Positions 1 to 8,163 are shown, counted from the first letter of the stretch. The stretch: DNA of 64,000 bases from Aquirufa rosea (GCF_004118285.1 NZ_SDHY01000002.1:248001-312000); one strand, 5' to 3'. The notes: a model not told the origin generated them from the letters alone. Numbers and translations: made by a program.

Positions 1-642
1 TTCATAATTTCGATAGGAAATCAATGCTGTGGCACGTGCTGCCTTCATCCCCTCTATTCCAGCACGAGGCTGCGATTCCTTCCAAGTGGGATCCACTTCA
101 ATGGACATTCTTTGGGATTCATTGAAGGCAATCCCCCAAGGAGAATGCACGGCATTGGTTGCAATTAATATCAAGTTTTCAATTAAATCTGGTTGCATAA
201 TGGCCCATTCCAAGGCCTGTTGCCCACCCAAAGAACCTCCAATGCAGGTTTTGATTTTATTGATACCTAAATCCTTTCGGAGTAATTCGAAACTTTGAAT
301 CACATCCCGAATAGTCACATGCGGAAAGCTGTGGTAATAAGGTTCACCCGTCAGAGGATTAACAGATAACGGTCCTGTGGAACCATAATGTGAACCTAAA
401 ATATTGCAGCAGATGATAAAATGATTTTCGGGATTAAACAATTTACCCAATCCTACCAAACCTTGCCACCAATCAGATACTTCATAACTTCCGGTAAAGG
501 CATGACATACCCAAACGACATTATCCTTTTGGGCATTTAATTTACCAAGGGTCTCATATGCTAGTTGGATAGAAGGTAGCTCCCCGCCCATTTCAAGGGC
601 AAAAGATTGGGAAGAATGAAATACTTTGAACTCTGCTTGCAT
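1..642 (-). CDS. metX: Homoserine O-acetyltransferase MetX (5' part, cut by window edge)
   Basis: The enzyme transfers an acyl group to homoserine in methionine synthesis. The reading frame starts at the ATG complementary to 640-642 and stays open for 214 codons to the left edge; the family is about 350 residues, so the C-terminal part with the catalytic Asp and His lies outside. It is an alpha/beta hydrolase: the nucleophile elbow GGSLGG (residues 135-140, Ser137) and the upstream LAYETLG and GSTGP motifs are typical of MetX. Acyl specificity (acetyl or succinyl) cannot be read from this fragment. The leader holds a SAM-I-type riboswitch, which independently supports a methionine-pathway role. 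Confidence 0.92.
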   Translation of the reverse strand, partial: MQAEFKVFHSSQSFALEMGGELPSIQLAYETLGKLNAQKDNVVWVCHAFTGSYEVSDWWQGLVGLGKLFNPENHFIICCNILGSHYGSTGPLSVNPLTGEPYYHSFPHVTIRDVIQSFELLRKDLGINKIKTCIGGSLGGQQALEWAIMQPDLIENLILIATNAVHSPWGIAFNESQRMSIEVDPTWKESQPRAGIEGMKAARATALISYRNYE

Positions 643-646
643 GTAA

Positions 647-767
647 CATTCGTTTATATTTCCCTAAACAGGCATTTGCCCGGGGTAGGAATTAGCACCT
701 TAGTTTTTCAACTGGTTGCCAGAAGTTCATTGAGCCTAGTCTCTCCCTTCTTCTTTATAAATCAATG
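647..767 (-). promoter_or_regulatory. SAM-I (S-box) type riboswitch in the metX leader
   Basis: Read on the minus strand, the segment has the S-box core in the right order: an ATGAA element followed by GGCAACC (complement of 714-720), then AAGGTGCTAATTCC (complement of 688-701), then a short GGC-AAAT-GCC hairpin as P4. A closing P1 stem can be drawn between 756-767 and 647-658 with 10 of 12 pairs. The 3' strand of P1 ends only about 5 nt before the metX ATG and no U-tract follows, so SAM binding probably masks the start region rather than terminating transcription. Class assignment rests on motif recognition, not a covariance-model search. Confidence 0.85.
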
Positions 768-793
768 CTGCCTTTGAGATTGATTCTGGACTG

Positions 794-825
794 CAAAGTA
801 AAGAATGAAATAGAATAAATCCAAA
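794..825 (-). promoter_or_regulatory. Probable metX/riboswitch promoter
   Basis: On the minus strand a TTTG (complement of 822-825) is followed after 20 nt by TTACTTTG (complement of 794-801). This is one mismatch from the Bacteroidota -7 consensus TAnnTTTG with a near-standard spacer. Transcription would begin near 788, just before the riboswitch. Confidence 0.5.
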
Positions 826-1003
826 AGCCAAGTAGAATTGTCAACTTGAATTCAGGTATTGGCAAATTAGGATGCTCTGGGGTTTATTTAGTTCGGATTC
901 TTTTGGCGGAGGAAGTTCAGGAAGTAAGCACCCGGTGGGTAGTTCAGGTGATGTGGGTTGACGCAGTAGGTTTCAGGCAAGGGCGCGCGAAGGGGACAAG
1001 GCA

Positions 1004-1029
1004 GGGGGCGGACTGGGCAGGGGGCAGGG
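1004..1029 (+). other. G-rich tract with canonical G-quadruplex pattern
   Basis: Within 981-1029 there are six runs of three or more G in an otherwise AT-rich region. The last four runs (1004-1008, 1015-1017, 1020-1024, 1027-1029) are separated by 6, 2 and 2 nt and fit the G3+N1-7 rule. The tract abuts the palindrome at 1031-1063. The rest of 643-1196 holds only the riboswitch, its promoter and this element; an 86-codon open frame at 846-1106 runs through the tract and looks spurious. Confidence 0.7.
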
Positions 1030-1030
1030 A

Positions 1031-1063
1031 AGATTTGTCAACTTTCAAAAAGTTGACAAATCT
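1031..1063. repeat. Perfect 15-bp-arm palindrome (REP-like)
   Basis: AGATTTGTCAACTTT (1031-1045) and its exact complement (1049-1063) flank a 3-nt centre. There is no T-tract of the terminator type directly after it. The TGTCAA core recurs in the palindrome at 41571-41603, suggesting a dispersed family; genome-wide copy number is unknown. Confidence 0.75.
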
Positions 1064-1196
1064 AAATCTAAATTACCTTTTCGAATCACCTCTTCTAATC
1101 TATTAATTGATAATTACTAACGAGAAGTTGATACTAGAGTAATTCTTTGTTTGAAGAGATACGATAATTATAAGACATAATGCAGATATTTGCACC

Positions 1197-1556
1197 ATGC
1201 TTAAACTCATCAGCTTTTACGGGGGGCTAGGTCTCATACTTTGGGGAATACATCAAAGTAGCTGGGCTAGTTGGCTGCATCCAGATATAGCATTCATTTG
1301 GGCCTTTTTTTTCTTTTTGGCTTATTTTAGTCATGCATTGCATCAAATAGGTTGGAAAAATGATCGAGAAAAATTCATCCCATTTCACATGGCCTCTTTA
1401 GCCATACGTTTCATCGCAAGTCTATTGTTTATTGGTGTTTTTGGATATACAGGTACTCCAGAAATGATACTTTTTGTAGGCAATTTTTTTGTACTCTATT
1501 TATGTTGTACAAATTTTGAAATAATTGGTTTGCTTCGTAACTTGCGACGTTTTTAG
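1197..1556 (+). CDS. AtpI-like small membrane protein upstream of atpB
   Basis: This 119-residue protein has four hydrophobic segments (about residues 3-18, 28-46, 63-85 and 89-112) with an Arg at the head of the third. This matches the size and topology of ATP synthase subunit I, and the gene stands directly before atpB, 102 nt upstream. AtpI helps assemble the c-ring and, with AtpZ, has been linked to divalent cation transport in Bacillus. Sequence identity to classical AtpI is too weak to see by eye, so the assignment rests on position and topology. The partner atpZ is 8.7 kb away at 10105-10290. Confidence 0.6.
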   Translation: MLKLISFYGGLGLILWGIHQSSWASWLHPDIAFIWAFFFFLAYFSHALHQIGWKNDREKFIPFHMASLAIRFIASLLFIGVFGYTGTPEMILFVGNFFVLYLCCTNFEIIGLLRNLRRF

Positions 1557-1658
1557 AAAAGCCTTAGGTAAAAAGCCCCTAAAATTCTTTTCTACATCCA
1601 GCTAATCAGCGAATTAGCCCCATTAATCAAAGAAATTAAAGAAAAAGCGAGCATTAAG

Positions 1659-2720
1659 ATGTCGGGTAAGTCCATTTTCAAAAAAGTGTATTTTTCAAAT
1701 ATAATCCTCGGATTATTCATTTCCCTTTTCAGTTTCTCCGCTTGGGCTAATGAGCCTGCTGCTGCAGAAGCTACTGAGCATGCTCCTCAACAAGAAGAGA
1801 AGTTTGATGCGGGTAAAATGATTTTACATCACATTGCGGATGAACATGAATGGCATTTTTTCACTATCGGTCATTTCCACGCCACTGTACCGCTCCCTTG
1901 CATCGTATATAGAGAATCAGCTGGTTTACAGGTATTTTCTTCTTCCAATTTCAAAAATGAGCACCACGAAGAGGTGTCCTACCAAGGCTTAAAATTAGAG
2001 CATGGTAAAATTCATGCGGAGAATGGAGAAAAAGTTTATGATATTTCCATCACTAAAAACGTAGCTTCTTTACTTATTTCGGCTGTTTTATTGTTGACCA
2101 TATTCATTGGAATTGGTAAAACATACAAGGAAAATCCTCACCGCGCACCGAAAGGCATTCAATCTTTATTTGAGCCTATCATCATTTTTGTTCGCGATGA
2201 AATTGCCAAAAACAATATTGGAGAAAAACACTACCGCCGATTCATGCCTTATTTATTGACAGTATTCTTCTTTATCTGGTTCAATAATATGTTAGGTTTA
2301 ATTCCTGGTGGAGCTAACGTAACGGGAAATATCGCCGTGACAGCTATTTTGGCCATCATTGCGTTCTTTGTTACCAACTTAAATGGCAAAGCCACTTATT
2401 GGACACACGTTTTTGCCATGCCAGGTGTTCCCAAATGGATGTTGATCATCATGACTCCCGTGGAGATCGTAGGTGTGTTCATGAAGCCATTTTCTCTCAT
2501 GGTTCGTTTGTTTGCTAACATGACTGCGGGTCACATTATCCTATTGAGCTTAGTTTCCTTAATTTTCATTTTTGAAAATGCAGCGCTAGGAATTGCCGTG
2601 GTACCGTTCTCCTTATTTATGAACGTGATTGAATTGATTGTTGCTTTCATTCAAGCCTTTATCTTCACCATGTTGGTATCTACTTACATTGGTGCGGCTA
2701 TTGAAGAGCATCATCACTAG
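1659..2720 (+). CDS. atpB: F1Fo ATP synthase subunit a
   Basis: Subunit a forms the proton half-channels of the membrane Fo sector. The 353-residue product starts with an apparent signal peptide (about residues 1-30) and has a His-rich region facing the periplasm before the first core helix near residue 135. Bacteroidota AtpB proteins typically carry such an N-terminal extension. The helix with the essential Arg is visible as SLMVRLFANMTAGH (about residues 283-296), and the C-terminus ends in EEHHH. It is followed 38 nt later by atpE. Confidence 0.96.
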   Translation: MSGKSIFKKVYFSNIILGLFISLFSFSAWANEPAAAEATEHAPQQEEKFDAGKMILHHIADEHEWHFFTIGHFHATVPLPCIVYRESAGLQVFSSSNFKNEHHEEVSYQGLKLEHGKIHAENGEKVYDISITKNVASLLISAVLLLTIFIGIGKTYKENPHRAPKGIQSLFEPIIIFVRDEIAKNNIGEKHYRRFMPYLLTVFFFIWFNNMLGLIPGGANVTGNIAVTAILAIIAFFVTNLNGKATYWTHVFAMPGVPKWMLIIMTPVEIVGVFMKPFSLMVRLFANMTAGHIILLSLVSLIFIFENAALGIAVVPFSLFMNVIELIVAFIQAFIFTMLVSTYIGAAIEEHHH

Positions 2721-2758
2721 AATTTGTATTTTAATTTTTATTCATAAACCCAATTAGT

Positions 2759-3004
2759 ATGTCTCTTTTATCAATTTTAATGGAAGTTTCTGTAGGAACT
2801 GGTCTTGCAGGTGTTGGAGCTGGTTTAGCTGCCGTTGGTGCTGGTTTAGGTATCGGTAACATTGGTGGTTCTGCTATGGAATCTATCGCTCGTCAGCCAG
2901 AAGCATCCGGAAAAATCCAAGGTGCGATGTTGATCGTAGCTGCTTTCGTGGAGGCGGTTGCTCTTTTCGCTGCAGTAATTTGTTTATTGGTTACTTTAAA
3001 GTAA
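2759..3004 (+). CDS. atpE: F1Fo ATP synthase subunit c
   Basis: This is the 81-residue proteolipid of the rotor ring: two membrane helices around a polar loop with the ARQPE motif (residues 44-48). The ion-binding carboxylate is Glu65 in FVEAVALF. The residue after it is Ala rather than Ser, and no Gln stands near position 32, so the sodium-binding signature of Ilyobacter-type rings is absent and proton coupling is likely. The helix-1 glycine/alanine repeats are intact. Confidence 0.97.
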   Translation: MSLLSILMEVSVGTGLAGVGAGLAAVGAGLGIGNIGGSAMESIARQPEASGKIQGAMLIVAAFVEAVALFAAVICLLVTLK

Positions 3005-3020
3005 TCTCAAACAGGGTCTG

Positions 3021-3039
3021 GCCTAGGGTTAGCCTAGGC
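3021..3039. repeat. Short inverted repeat after atpE
   Basis: GCCTAGG (3021-3027) and CCTAGGC (3033-3039) flank a 5-nt loop. With the hairpin just downstream it makes the atpE-atpF gap unusually structured. Confidence 0.5.
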
Positions 3040-3058
3040 ATTTGATTCACCTAATTTC

Positions 3059-3098
3059 AAACGCAATTTGATCGCAATAGGCATCAAGTTGCGTTTTT
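3059..3098 (+). terminator. Terminator-like hairpin between atpE and atpF
   Basis: AAACGCAA (3059-3066) pairs with TTGCGTTT (3089-3096), the stem extends inward through TTGAT/ATCAA with one mismatch, and a run of five T ends at 3098. Inside an operon this could be a partial terminator or an RNA-processing/stabilising structure that raises subunit c output relative to the distal genes. Confidence 0.65.
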
Positions 3099-3130
3099 AG
3101 AAGATTTTAACATCTTAATTATACACGAGT

Positions 3131-3625
3131 ATGGAGTTAATCACCCCAGAGTTTGGACTTATTTTTTGGCAAGTTCTAGTATTTGGAATTTTGTTCTTTC
3201 TTCTAGCAAAATTTGCTTGGAAGCCTATTATTCAATCTTTGCATGAGCGTGAAGAGTCGATTGACCAAGCCATCAAACTTTCTGAAGAAACTAAGAAAGA
3301 AATGGCTGAGCTTAAAGCTGGAAACGAACAGTTATTAGTATCTGCCCGTGCTGAGCGTGATGCATTAATTAAGCAAGCGAAGGAATCTGCAGATGCCATG
3401 ATTGCTCAAGCTAAGTTAGACGCTCAAGCAGCTGCCAATCAAGAAATTGAAAAAGCTCGGACGGCTTTTGAACAAGAGAAAGTAGCTGCAGTAGCTGCTA
3501 TCCGTAAGGAAGCCGCTAGCCTATCGCTTGACCTAGCAGAGAAAGTATTAAAAAGCCAATTGAAAGACAAAGCTGCTCAGGAAAAATTAGTATCTGAGTG
3601 GATTGCTGATGTCACTTTAAAATAA
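3131..3625 (+). CDS. atpF: F1Fo ATP synthase subunit b
   Basis: This 164-residue protein has one N-terminal membrane helix (about residues 8-27) followed by a long, charged, Ala/Glu/Lys-rich helix that forms the peripheral stalk dimer linking Fo to F1. The FAWKPIIQSLHERE segment after the helix is typical of AtpF. Length is normal for the family. It is separated from atpE by a structured gap of about 126 nt and from atpH by 25 nt. Confidence 0.95.
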   Translation: MELITPEFGLIFWQVLVFGILFFLLAKFAWKPIIQSLHEREESIDQAIKLSEETKKEMAELKAGNEQLLVSARAERDALIKQAKESADAMIAQAKLDAQAAANQEIEKARTAFEQEKVAAVAAIRKEAASLSLDLAEKVLKSQLKDKAAQEKLVSEWIADVTLK

Positions 3626-3650
3626 GAAGCAACACCTTAAATTTGATCAA

Positions 3651-4187
3651 ATGTCTGAGTTAATTGTTGCCCATCGTTACGCTAAATCTTTGCTAGATTT
3701 AGCCATTGAAAAGAAAGTGGTGGAAAATGTTTACCAAGATATGGTAAACTTCCGCGAAACTTGCAAGGGCAGTAAGGAATTGGTTTTAGCGTTTAGGAGC
3801 CCTATTATCAAACATGGAACTAAAATGACTATCCTGAGTAAATTATTCAAGGATAAATTCCATGAAGTATCTTACTCCATTTTCGAAATCATAACTCGTA
3901 AAAACAGAGAAGAATACTTACCCGCTATTGCAAAACAATTCATTGAATTATATACCAACTACAAAGGAATCCAGAAGGCAGAAGTTATTACTCCATCTGC
4001 TTTGACGGAGGAACAACGTAACAAAGTAATTGCCATTGTAAAAGAATATTCTGGAAAAGATGTGCAATTACAAGAATCCATCGATGAATCATTAATTGGA
4101 GGTTTCGTATTGCGAGTTGGCGACAAACAAGTAGACGATTCCATTCGAAGGAAACTCAACGATTTAAAAGTATCTTTCGCTTCATAA
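3651..4187 (+). CDS. atpH: F1Fo ATP synthase subunit delta
   Basis: This 178-residue protein is the OSCP/delta subunit that joins the peripheral stalk to the F1 head. The N-terminal AHRYAKSLLDLA and the C-terminal ESLIGGFVLRVGDKQVDDSIRRKL motif are family hallmarks. In most Bacteroidota atpA and atpG follow directly; here a strong terminator follows within 5 nt and the next gene is unrelated. Confidence 0.95.
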   Translation: MSELIVAHRYAKSLLDLAIEKKVVENVYQDMVNFRETCKGSKELVLAFRSPIIKHGTKMTILSKLFKDKFHEVSYSIFEIITRKNREEYLPAIAKQFIELYTNYKGIQKAEVITPSALTEEQRNKVIAIVKEYSGKDVQLQESIDESLIGGFVLRVGDKQVDDSIRRKLNDLKVSFAS

Positions 4188-4191
4188 CATC

Positions 4192-4219
4192 AAAAGCCTT
4201 GTCAAACAAGGCTTTTTTT
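4192..4219 (+). terminator. Intrinsic terminator of the atp gene block
   Basis: AAAAGCCTTG (4192-4201) and CAAGGCTTTT (4207-4216) form a 10-bp stem with a 5-nt loop and a T-run to 4219, just past the atpH stop. Confidence 0.9.
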
Positions 4220-4230
4220 ATCTAATCCCG

Positions 4231-4605
4231 ATGAAACGTTTTTGCCTATTAGCTGGATCTATCTTAGCCACCTTGTCCGTTGCCATTGGTGCTTTTGGTG
4301 CCCACGCATGGAAAACCTATCTCCTATCCACCCAACGATTGGAAACATTTGAAACGGCAGCTAGATATCAAATGTACGGCGCCTTGGCCCTGTTATTATT
4401 GGGGATTTGGCAGATAAACTCTGGAAATAAGTTTTTAAAGTGGGCTTCCTACCTCATCTTAGCTGGAAGCGTCATTTTTCCCGGTGCTTTGTATTTAATT
4501 TGCATTACTCAACAAAATATCTGGGGAGCAGTGGCACCATTGGGAGGACTAGCCTTTATGGCTGGATTTAGCTGCATGGCTATCGCAGCCTACCAAAAAG
4601 CCTAG
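4231..4605 (+). CDS. DUF423 family small membrane protein
   Basis: This 124-residue protein has four hydrophobic segments. The GAFGAHAWK stretch (about residues 21-29) after helix 1 and the ARYQMYGALALL segment are the recognisable DUF423 pattern. The function of the family is unknown. It lies alone after the atp terminator and ends tail-to-tail with the next leftward gene, overlapping it by 4 nt (4602-4605). Confidence 0.85.
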   Translation: MKRFCLLAGSILATLSVAIGAFGAHAWKTYLLSTQRLETFETAARYQMYGALALLLLGIWQINSGNKFLKWASYLILAGSVIFPGALYLICITQQNIWGAVAPLGGLAFMAGFSCMAIAAYQKA

Positions 4606-5624
4606 TGGCGCATCACTAATTCTAAACTACTCCAAACTATTTCACCCATCGTTTTGCAATTCAAAAAACGATCATCATTATAATGCCTGGCCAAATCTAA
4701 GCGCAATTGCTCCACATTTTCCGTGGGAGCAATTTCATCCTTGGCCATCACAGTCATTAAATCATAGACCCGCTGGCTTTCTGACTTCAAACGACTAGCT
4801 ATCATGGATCGCTCTTCAATTTGGTACTGCCAAACGGATTCTGGAGTCATGTATTTCATCCCCAATTCTACCAATCGATTGTTTTGCTTAAAATACTGAG
4901 GTAAATAAACTGAGCGTTTCCCCTCATAACATTGTTGGTCAAAATCAATAGGTCTTATGCGGTAATAAATATCGTCAAAATCAGGAGTGGTAATGACCAC
5001 ATAATTGGTACTATGCATGTCTCCTAATAATTGTACCAAACAGCGCTCATTAAACTTAACAAATTCCTTAGCTAAGCGAATGGGTGATTCCAAATCATTC
5101 TCTAAATCTTGTTTGAGAAAAACATCCCCTGGAACACCTGCAATATGCTCCTCTACCAAGGTATTATCATAAGTCACATAGTTGATTCGATTGGGAGAAA
5201 GAATATGCTCCAATTCTAAACCATACACCCGTGAGGCATCCGCTATTTTGATATAGAAATAATCAAAAATATCATTTACCTTATTCACTATACGTATTCT
5301 AAAAGGATGCGTATTCCCATACGTACAATAGTCCACCCGATCAATCACCAAGTGCTTAATAACCCCTTCATTCCCATCTGTCTTTAAATCAGCATAAATA
5401 TTTTTTAGAGACTCATGTACTTCCTCTTGATCTGCCTGCGAATAAAAAACTGTTTCCCAAAGGGTGTCGTTCCCATTTTTGTCATATAAGGTTATAGCAT
5501 TATCATAGCGCAATAAATCCTGGTAACTGATATTCATCGCATGCTCACGACCATACTTGTGCAAGTAGCGCCTCAGCTGATGATTTATCCGATATAGGTT
5601 TTTCTTACGTGATATTAATGCCAT
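4602..5624 (-). CDS. Uncharacterised protein with kinase-fold (APH-like) motifs
   Basis: I do not recognise this 340-residue family by name. It shows the ordered hallmarks of an aminoglycoside-phosphotransferase/atypical kinase fold: a possible beta-3 lysine in FYIKIADA (Lys126), acidic residues near 138-140, a hinge-like LVEEHIAGVPG (156-166), a catalytic-loop-like LGDMHSTNYV (200-209, Asp202 and Asn207) and a metal-binding-like PIDFDQQ (225-231). Its ATG overlaps the stop of the upstream MFS gene by one base (TAATG), so the two are probably translationally coupled. The substrate is unknown; the kinase reading is inference from motif order. Confidence 0.5.
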   Translation of the reverse strand: MALISRKKNLYRINHQLRRYLHKYGREHAMNISYQDLLRYDNAITLYDKNGNDTLWETVFYSQADQEEVHESLKNIYADLKTDGNEGVIKHLVIDRVDYCTYGNTHPFRIRIVNKVNDIFDYFYIKIADASRVYGLELEHILSPNRINYVTYDNTLVEEHIAGVPGDVFLKQDLENDLESPIRLAKEFVKFNERCLVQLLGDMHSTNYVVITTPDFDDIYYRIRPIDFDQQCYEGKRSVYLPQYFKQNNRLVELGMKYMTPESVWQYQIEERSMIASRLKSESQRVYDLMTVMAKDEIAPTENVEQLRLDLARHYNDDRFLNCKTMGEIVWSSLELVMRH

Positions 5625-6859
5625 TATTCTTCTATAAAATCCAATGACTTACCAAAGGTCTCTTTCAACTGACTTACTGACCAAATCGCCGCAGCAAAAC
5701 ATAATACTCCTACCAAAGCGGCTGCATGAACCATACCTACTGAAGGTATCAAAAATTTAAATAGTAAACTGATGGGAATCAAAGCTCCACGCACAAAATT
5801 GGGTACGGTGGTCGTCACCGTCATCCGCAAATTCGTGCCAAATTGTTCGGAAGAACTGGTCAAAAATACCGCCCAGTAGCCTCCAAAAAATCCCAAAAGT
5901 GTAATCATAACATTGCCATAAACTACCGAAATATCCGACATCGCATACAAGAAATAAATGGTTAATACCCAAGCAATGAGTAGATAGATCATCACGGCTT
6001 TATTCCTACTTTGTAAGAACTGACTCAAATATCCACTCGCAAAATCACCCACCGATAGGCCCAAATAACAATACATAATGGCATCTCCTCCTGTAATAAC
6101 CCCCTTTAAACCCATGCCCTGCAAAAGTTCCGGGGATGAAAAGACTAATATCCCAATGATGTACCAAATAGGTAAACCCATTAAAATACAGTACAAATAC
6201 TTTTTAAAAATCTTCCCATGCGAAAACAATTGAAAGAAATTACCCCGCTTGACATCCTTCTCCAAATCCAAAAACATTCCCGACTCAAAGGTCCCCAATC
6301 GCAATAATAACAAGGCTAAACCCATTCCTCCTCCTATGTAATAACAGGTTCTCCACCACTCTGGATCTGAACTAAAATTAGAAACGATAGGCGCAAAAAT
6401 GGCCCCAGAGGCACCCACTCCCGCAATAATCAAGGTACCAATTCCACGCTTAGAGGCAGGTAAGGTCTCATTCACTAAAGTTATTCCAGCACCTAATTCC
6501 CCTGCTAAACCAATCCCCGCCAGAAACCTTAGCCAGGCATAAGTATCTAAATCATGAACTAATCCATTTAAAGCATTGGCCAAAGAATACAAAAGAATAG
6601 AGCCAAACAAAACCGATTTACGACCTTTTTTATCTCCATAAATACCCCATAAAATTCCACCTAGCAACATTCCTCCCATTTGAATATTCATCAAAGTAAG
6701 GCCTTGATTGAGTAATTCAGGACCTGAAAGACCCAAACTTTTTAAACTGGGATTACGGACAACAGAAAATAGGATTAAATCATATACATCCACAAAATAG
6801 CCTAGCGCGGCTACGGCAATCAATAGTTTGACTTTTGAGCTTAGTTTTTCTTCAATCAT
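5624..6859 (-). CDS. MFS transporter, metabolite:H+ symporter type
   Basis: This major facilitator superfamily protein has about twelve hydrophobic segments. The loop 2-3 signature reads GDKKGRKSVLFGS and the acidic segment GYFVDVYDLILF lies in helix 1, as in the aromatic acid/sugar-acid symporter groups. I chose the ATG at 6859 (411 residues) rather than one 29 codons upstream, because it gives a normal N-terminus and avoids overlap with rodA, which ends at 6874. It is co-oriented with mrdA-rodA and overlaps the next gene by one base. The substrate cannot be told from sequence. Confidence 0.85.
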   Translation of the reverse strand: MIEEKLSSKVKLLIAVAALGYFVDVYDLILFSVVRNPSLKSLGLSGPELLNQGLTLMNIQMGGMLLGGILWGIYGDKKGRKSVLFGSILLYSLANALNGLVHDLDTYAWLRFLAGIGLAGELGAGITLVNETLPASKRGIGTLIIAGVGASGAIFAPIVSNFSSDPEWWRTCYYIGGGMGLALLLLRLGTFESGMFLDLEKDVKRGNFFQLFSHGKIFKKYLYCILMGLPIWYIIGILVFSSPELLQGMGLKGVITGGDAIMYCYLGLSVGDFASGYLSQFLQSRNKAVMIYLLIAWVLTIYFLYAMSDISVVYGNVMITLLGFFGGYWAVFLTSSSEQFGTNLRMTVTTTVPNFVRGALIPISLLFKFLIPSVGMVHAAALVGVLCFAAAIWSVSQLKETFGKSLDFIEE

Positions 6860-6873
6860 AGGTTTATGGTAAA

Positions 6874-8163
6874 TTATCTGGAAAGCATATCTGAACGATG
6901 TGAATCTAATTTCAGAAATATAAATAATAGTATGGTAAATGACCATAGGGAAGAACCTCCATAACTAAAAAATGGTAAAGGAATACCCATGATGGGCATC
7001 AAACCTATCGTCATCCCAATATTGACTAAAAAATGGAAAAATAAAATCCCAACTACTCCATATCCATAGGCGCGGGCAAAGCGTGACCGCTGCTGGTCTG
7101 CCAAATACATAATTCGCCATAGGAATACCACAAATAAAAGGATTACCACCATGACCCCAAAGAAACCATGCTCCTCTCCAATAGTACAAAAAATAAAATC
7201 AGTACTTTGTTCAGGCACAAAATCAAATTTGGTTTGTGTCCCTTGCAAATAACCCTTTCCCCAAAAGCCCCCTGATCCGATGGCTATTTTAGATTGAGTC
7301 ACTTGATATCCCAAACCCCTCGGATCAAAAGAAGGGTCAATCAACACTTTAATTCGATTTCTCTGATGCTCTTTTAGTACTTTATTAACTGCTAAATCCA
7401 CCAAAAAAACCATCATCATAACTCCCGCAATAAAGAGCGCCGCTTTCACATATGTTTGCCTCATGCGTTGAATGTAAATAGGTGACATGCCAATGATACC
7501 CCCTACCATTAAAATTAAAACCAGTAATATAGTCCAAGGACTCAAGAGTAAAGCAGAAACAAAAATGACCACAGAACCAACAAATATGCCAGGGTATTCT
7601 CCAGGTAATCCCTCTCTGTAAAGTAAAATTAAAAAGGAAGCAAAAACGAGTGCTGAACCCGTTTCATTAGAGGCAATAATTAATAGCATCGGCAAGGCAA
7701 TGATGACACCCACTACCCATTGATTTTTCCACCTACTCAAATTTACTTGAGGTTCATTTAAATACTTAGCTAGAAGTAAAGCTGTGGCTGTTTTAGCAAA
7801 TTCCGCCGGCTGAATGGTAATGCTACCCAGCTTAAACCAAGAATGTGAGCCGTTGATGGTGACTCCTAAAAAAGGCACTAGGACCAAAAGTAAAATAAAG
7901 CCAGCATAAATGATGGGGGCAAATGCTTCAAAAAAGCGAAAATCAATGGCAAAAATTATGATAATCAGGACCAAACTAGTACCCATCCAAATAAGTTGCT
8001 TGCCTGCATTGGAATCGTAAAATTTGGCATCAAAAATCCAGAGAGGAGACTCAGGATTATACACCGCGGAATAGATATTCATCCAGCCAGCTATGACAAA
8101 TAGCGCATAAAGGGATATGGTAATCCAATCCACTTTAGATACTAATTGATTTTGCTGACTCAT
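6874..8163 (-). CDS. rodA: Rod-shape peptidoglycan polymerase RodA (SEDA family)
   Basis: RodA polymerises lipid II glycan strands for sidewall growth together with PBP2. The 429-residue protein has about ten membrane segments. SEDA hallmarks are visible: SHSWFKLGSITIQPAEFAK in the first half, and the GSGGFWGKGYLQGTQ and FVPEQSTDFIF block in the second. The ATG overlaps the mrdA stop by 4 nt (ATGA), so it is coupled to its partner transpeptidase. Most Bacteroidota also have mreC and mreD upstream; they are not here. Confidence 0.95.
   Translation of the reverse strand: MSQQNQLVSKVDWITISLYALFVIAGWMNIYSAVYNPESPLWIFDAKFYDSNAGKQLIWMGTSLVLIIIIFAIDFRFFEAFAPIIYAGFILLLVLVPFLGVTINGSHSWFKLGSITIQPAEFAKTATALLLAKYLNEPQVNLSRWKNQWVVGVIIALPMLLIIASNETGSALVFASFLILLYREGLPGEYPGIFVGSVVIFVSALLLSPWTILLVLILMVGGIIGMSPIYIQRMRQTYVKAALFIAGVMMMVFLVDLAVNKVLKEHQRNRIKVLIDPSFDPRGLGYQVTQSKIAIGSGGFWGKGYLQGTQTKFDFVPEQSTDFIFCTIGEEHGFFGVMVVILLFVVFLWRIMYLADQQRSRFARAYGYGVVGILFFHFLVNIGMTIGLMPIMGIPLPFFSYGGSSLWSFTILLFIFLKLDSHRSDMLSR

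Noticed and set aside
846-1106. 86-codon open frame on the plus strand
   Set aside because: It runs through the G-rich tract and the palindrome, has a low-complexity product and no recognisable domain.
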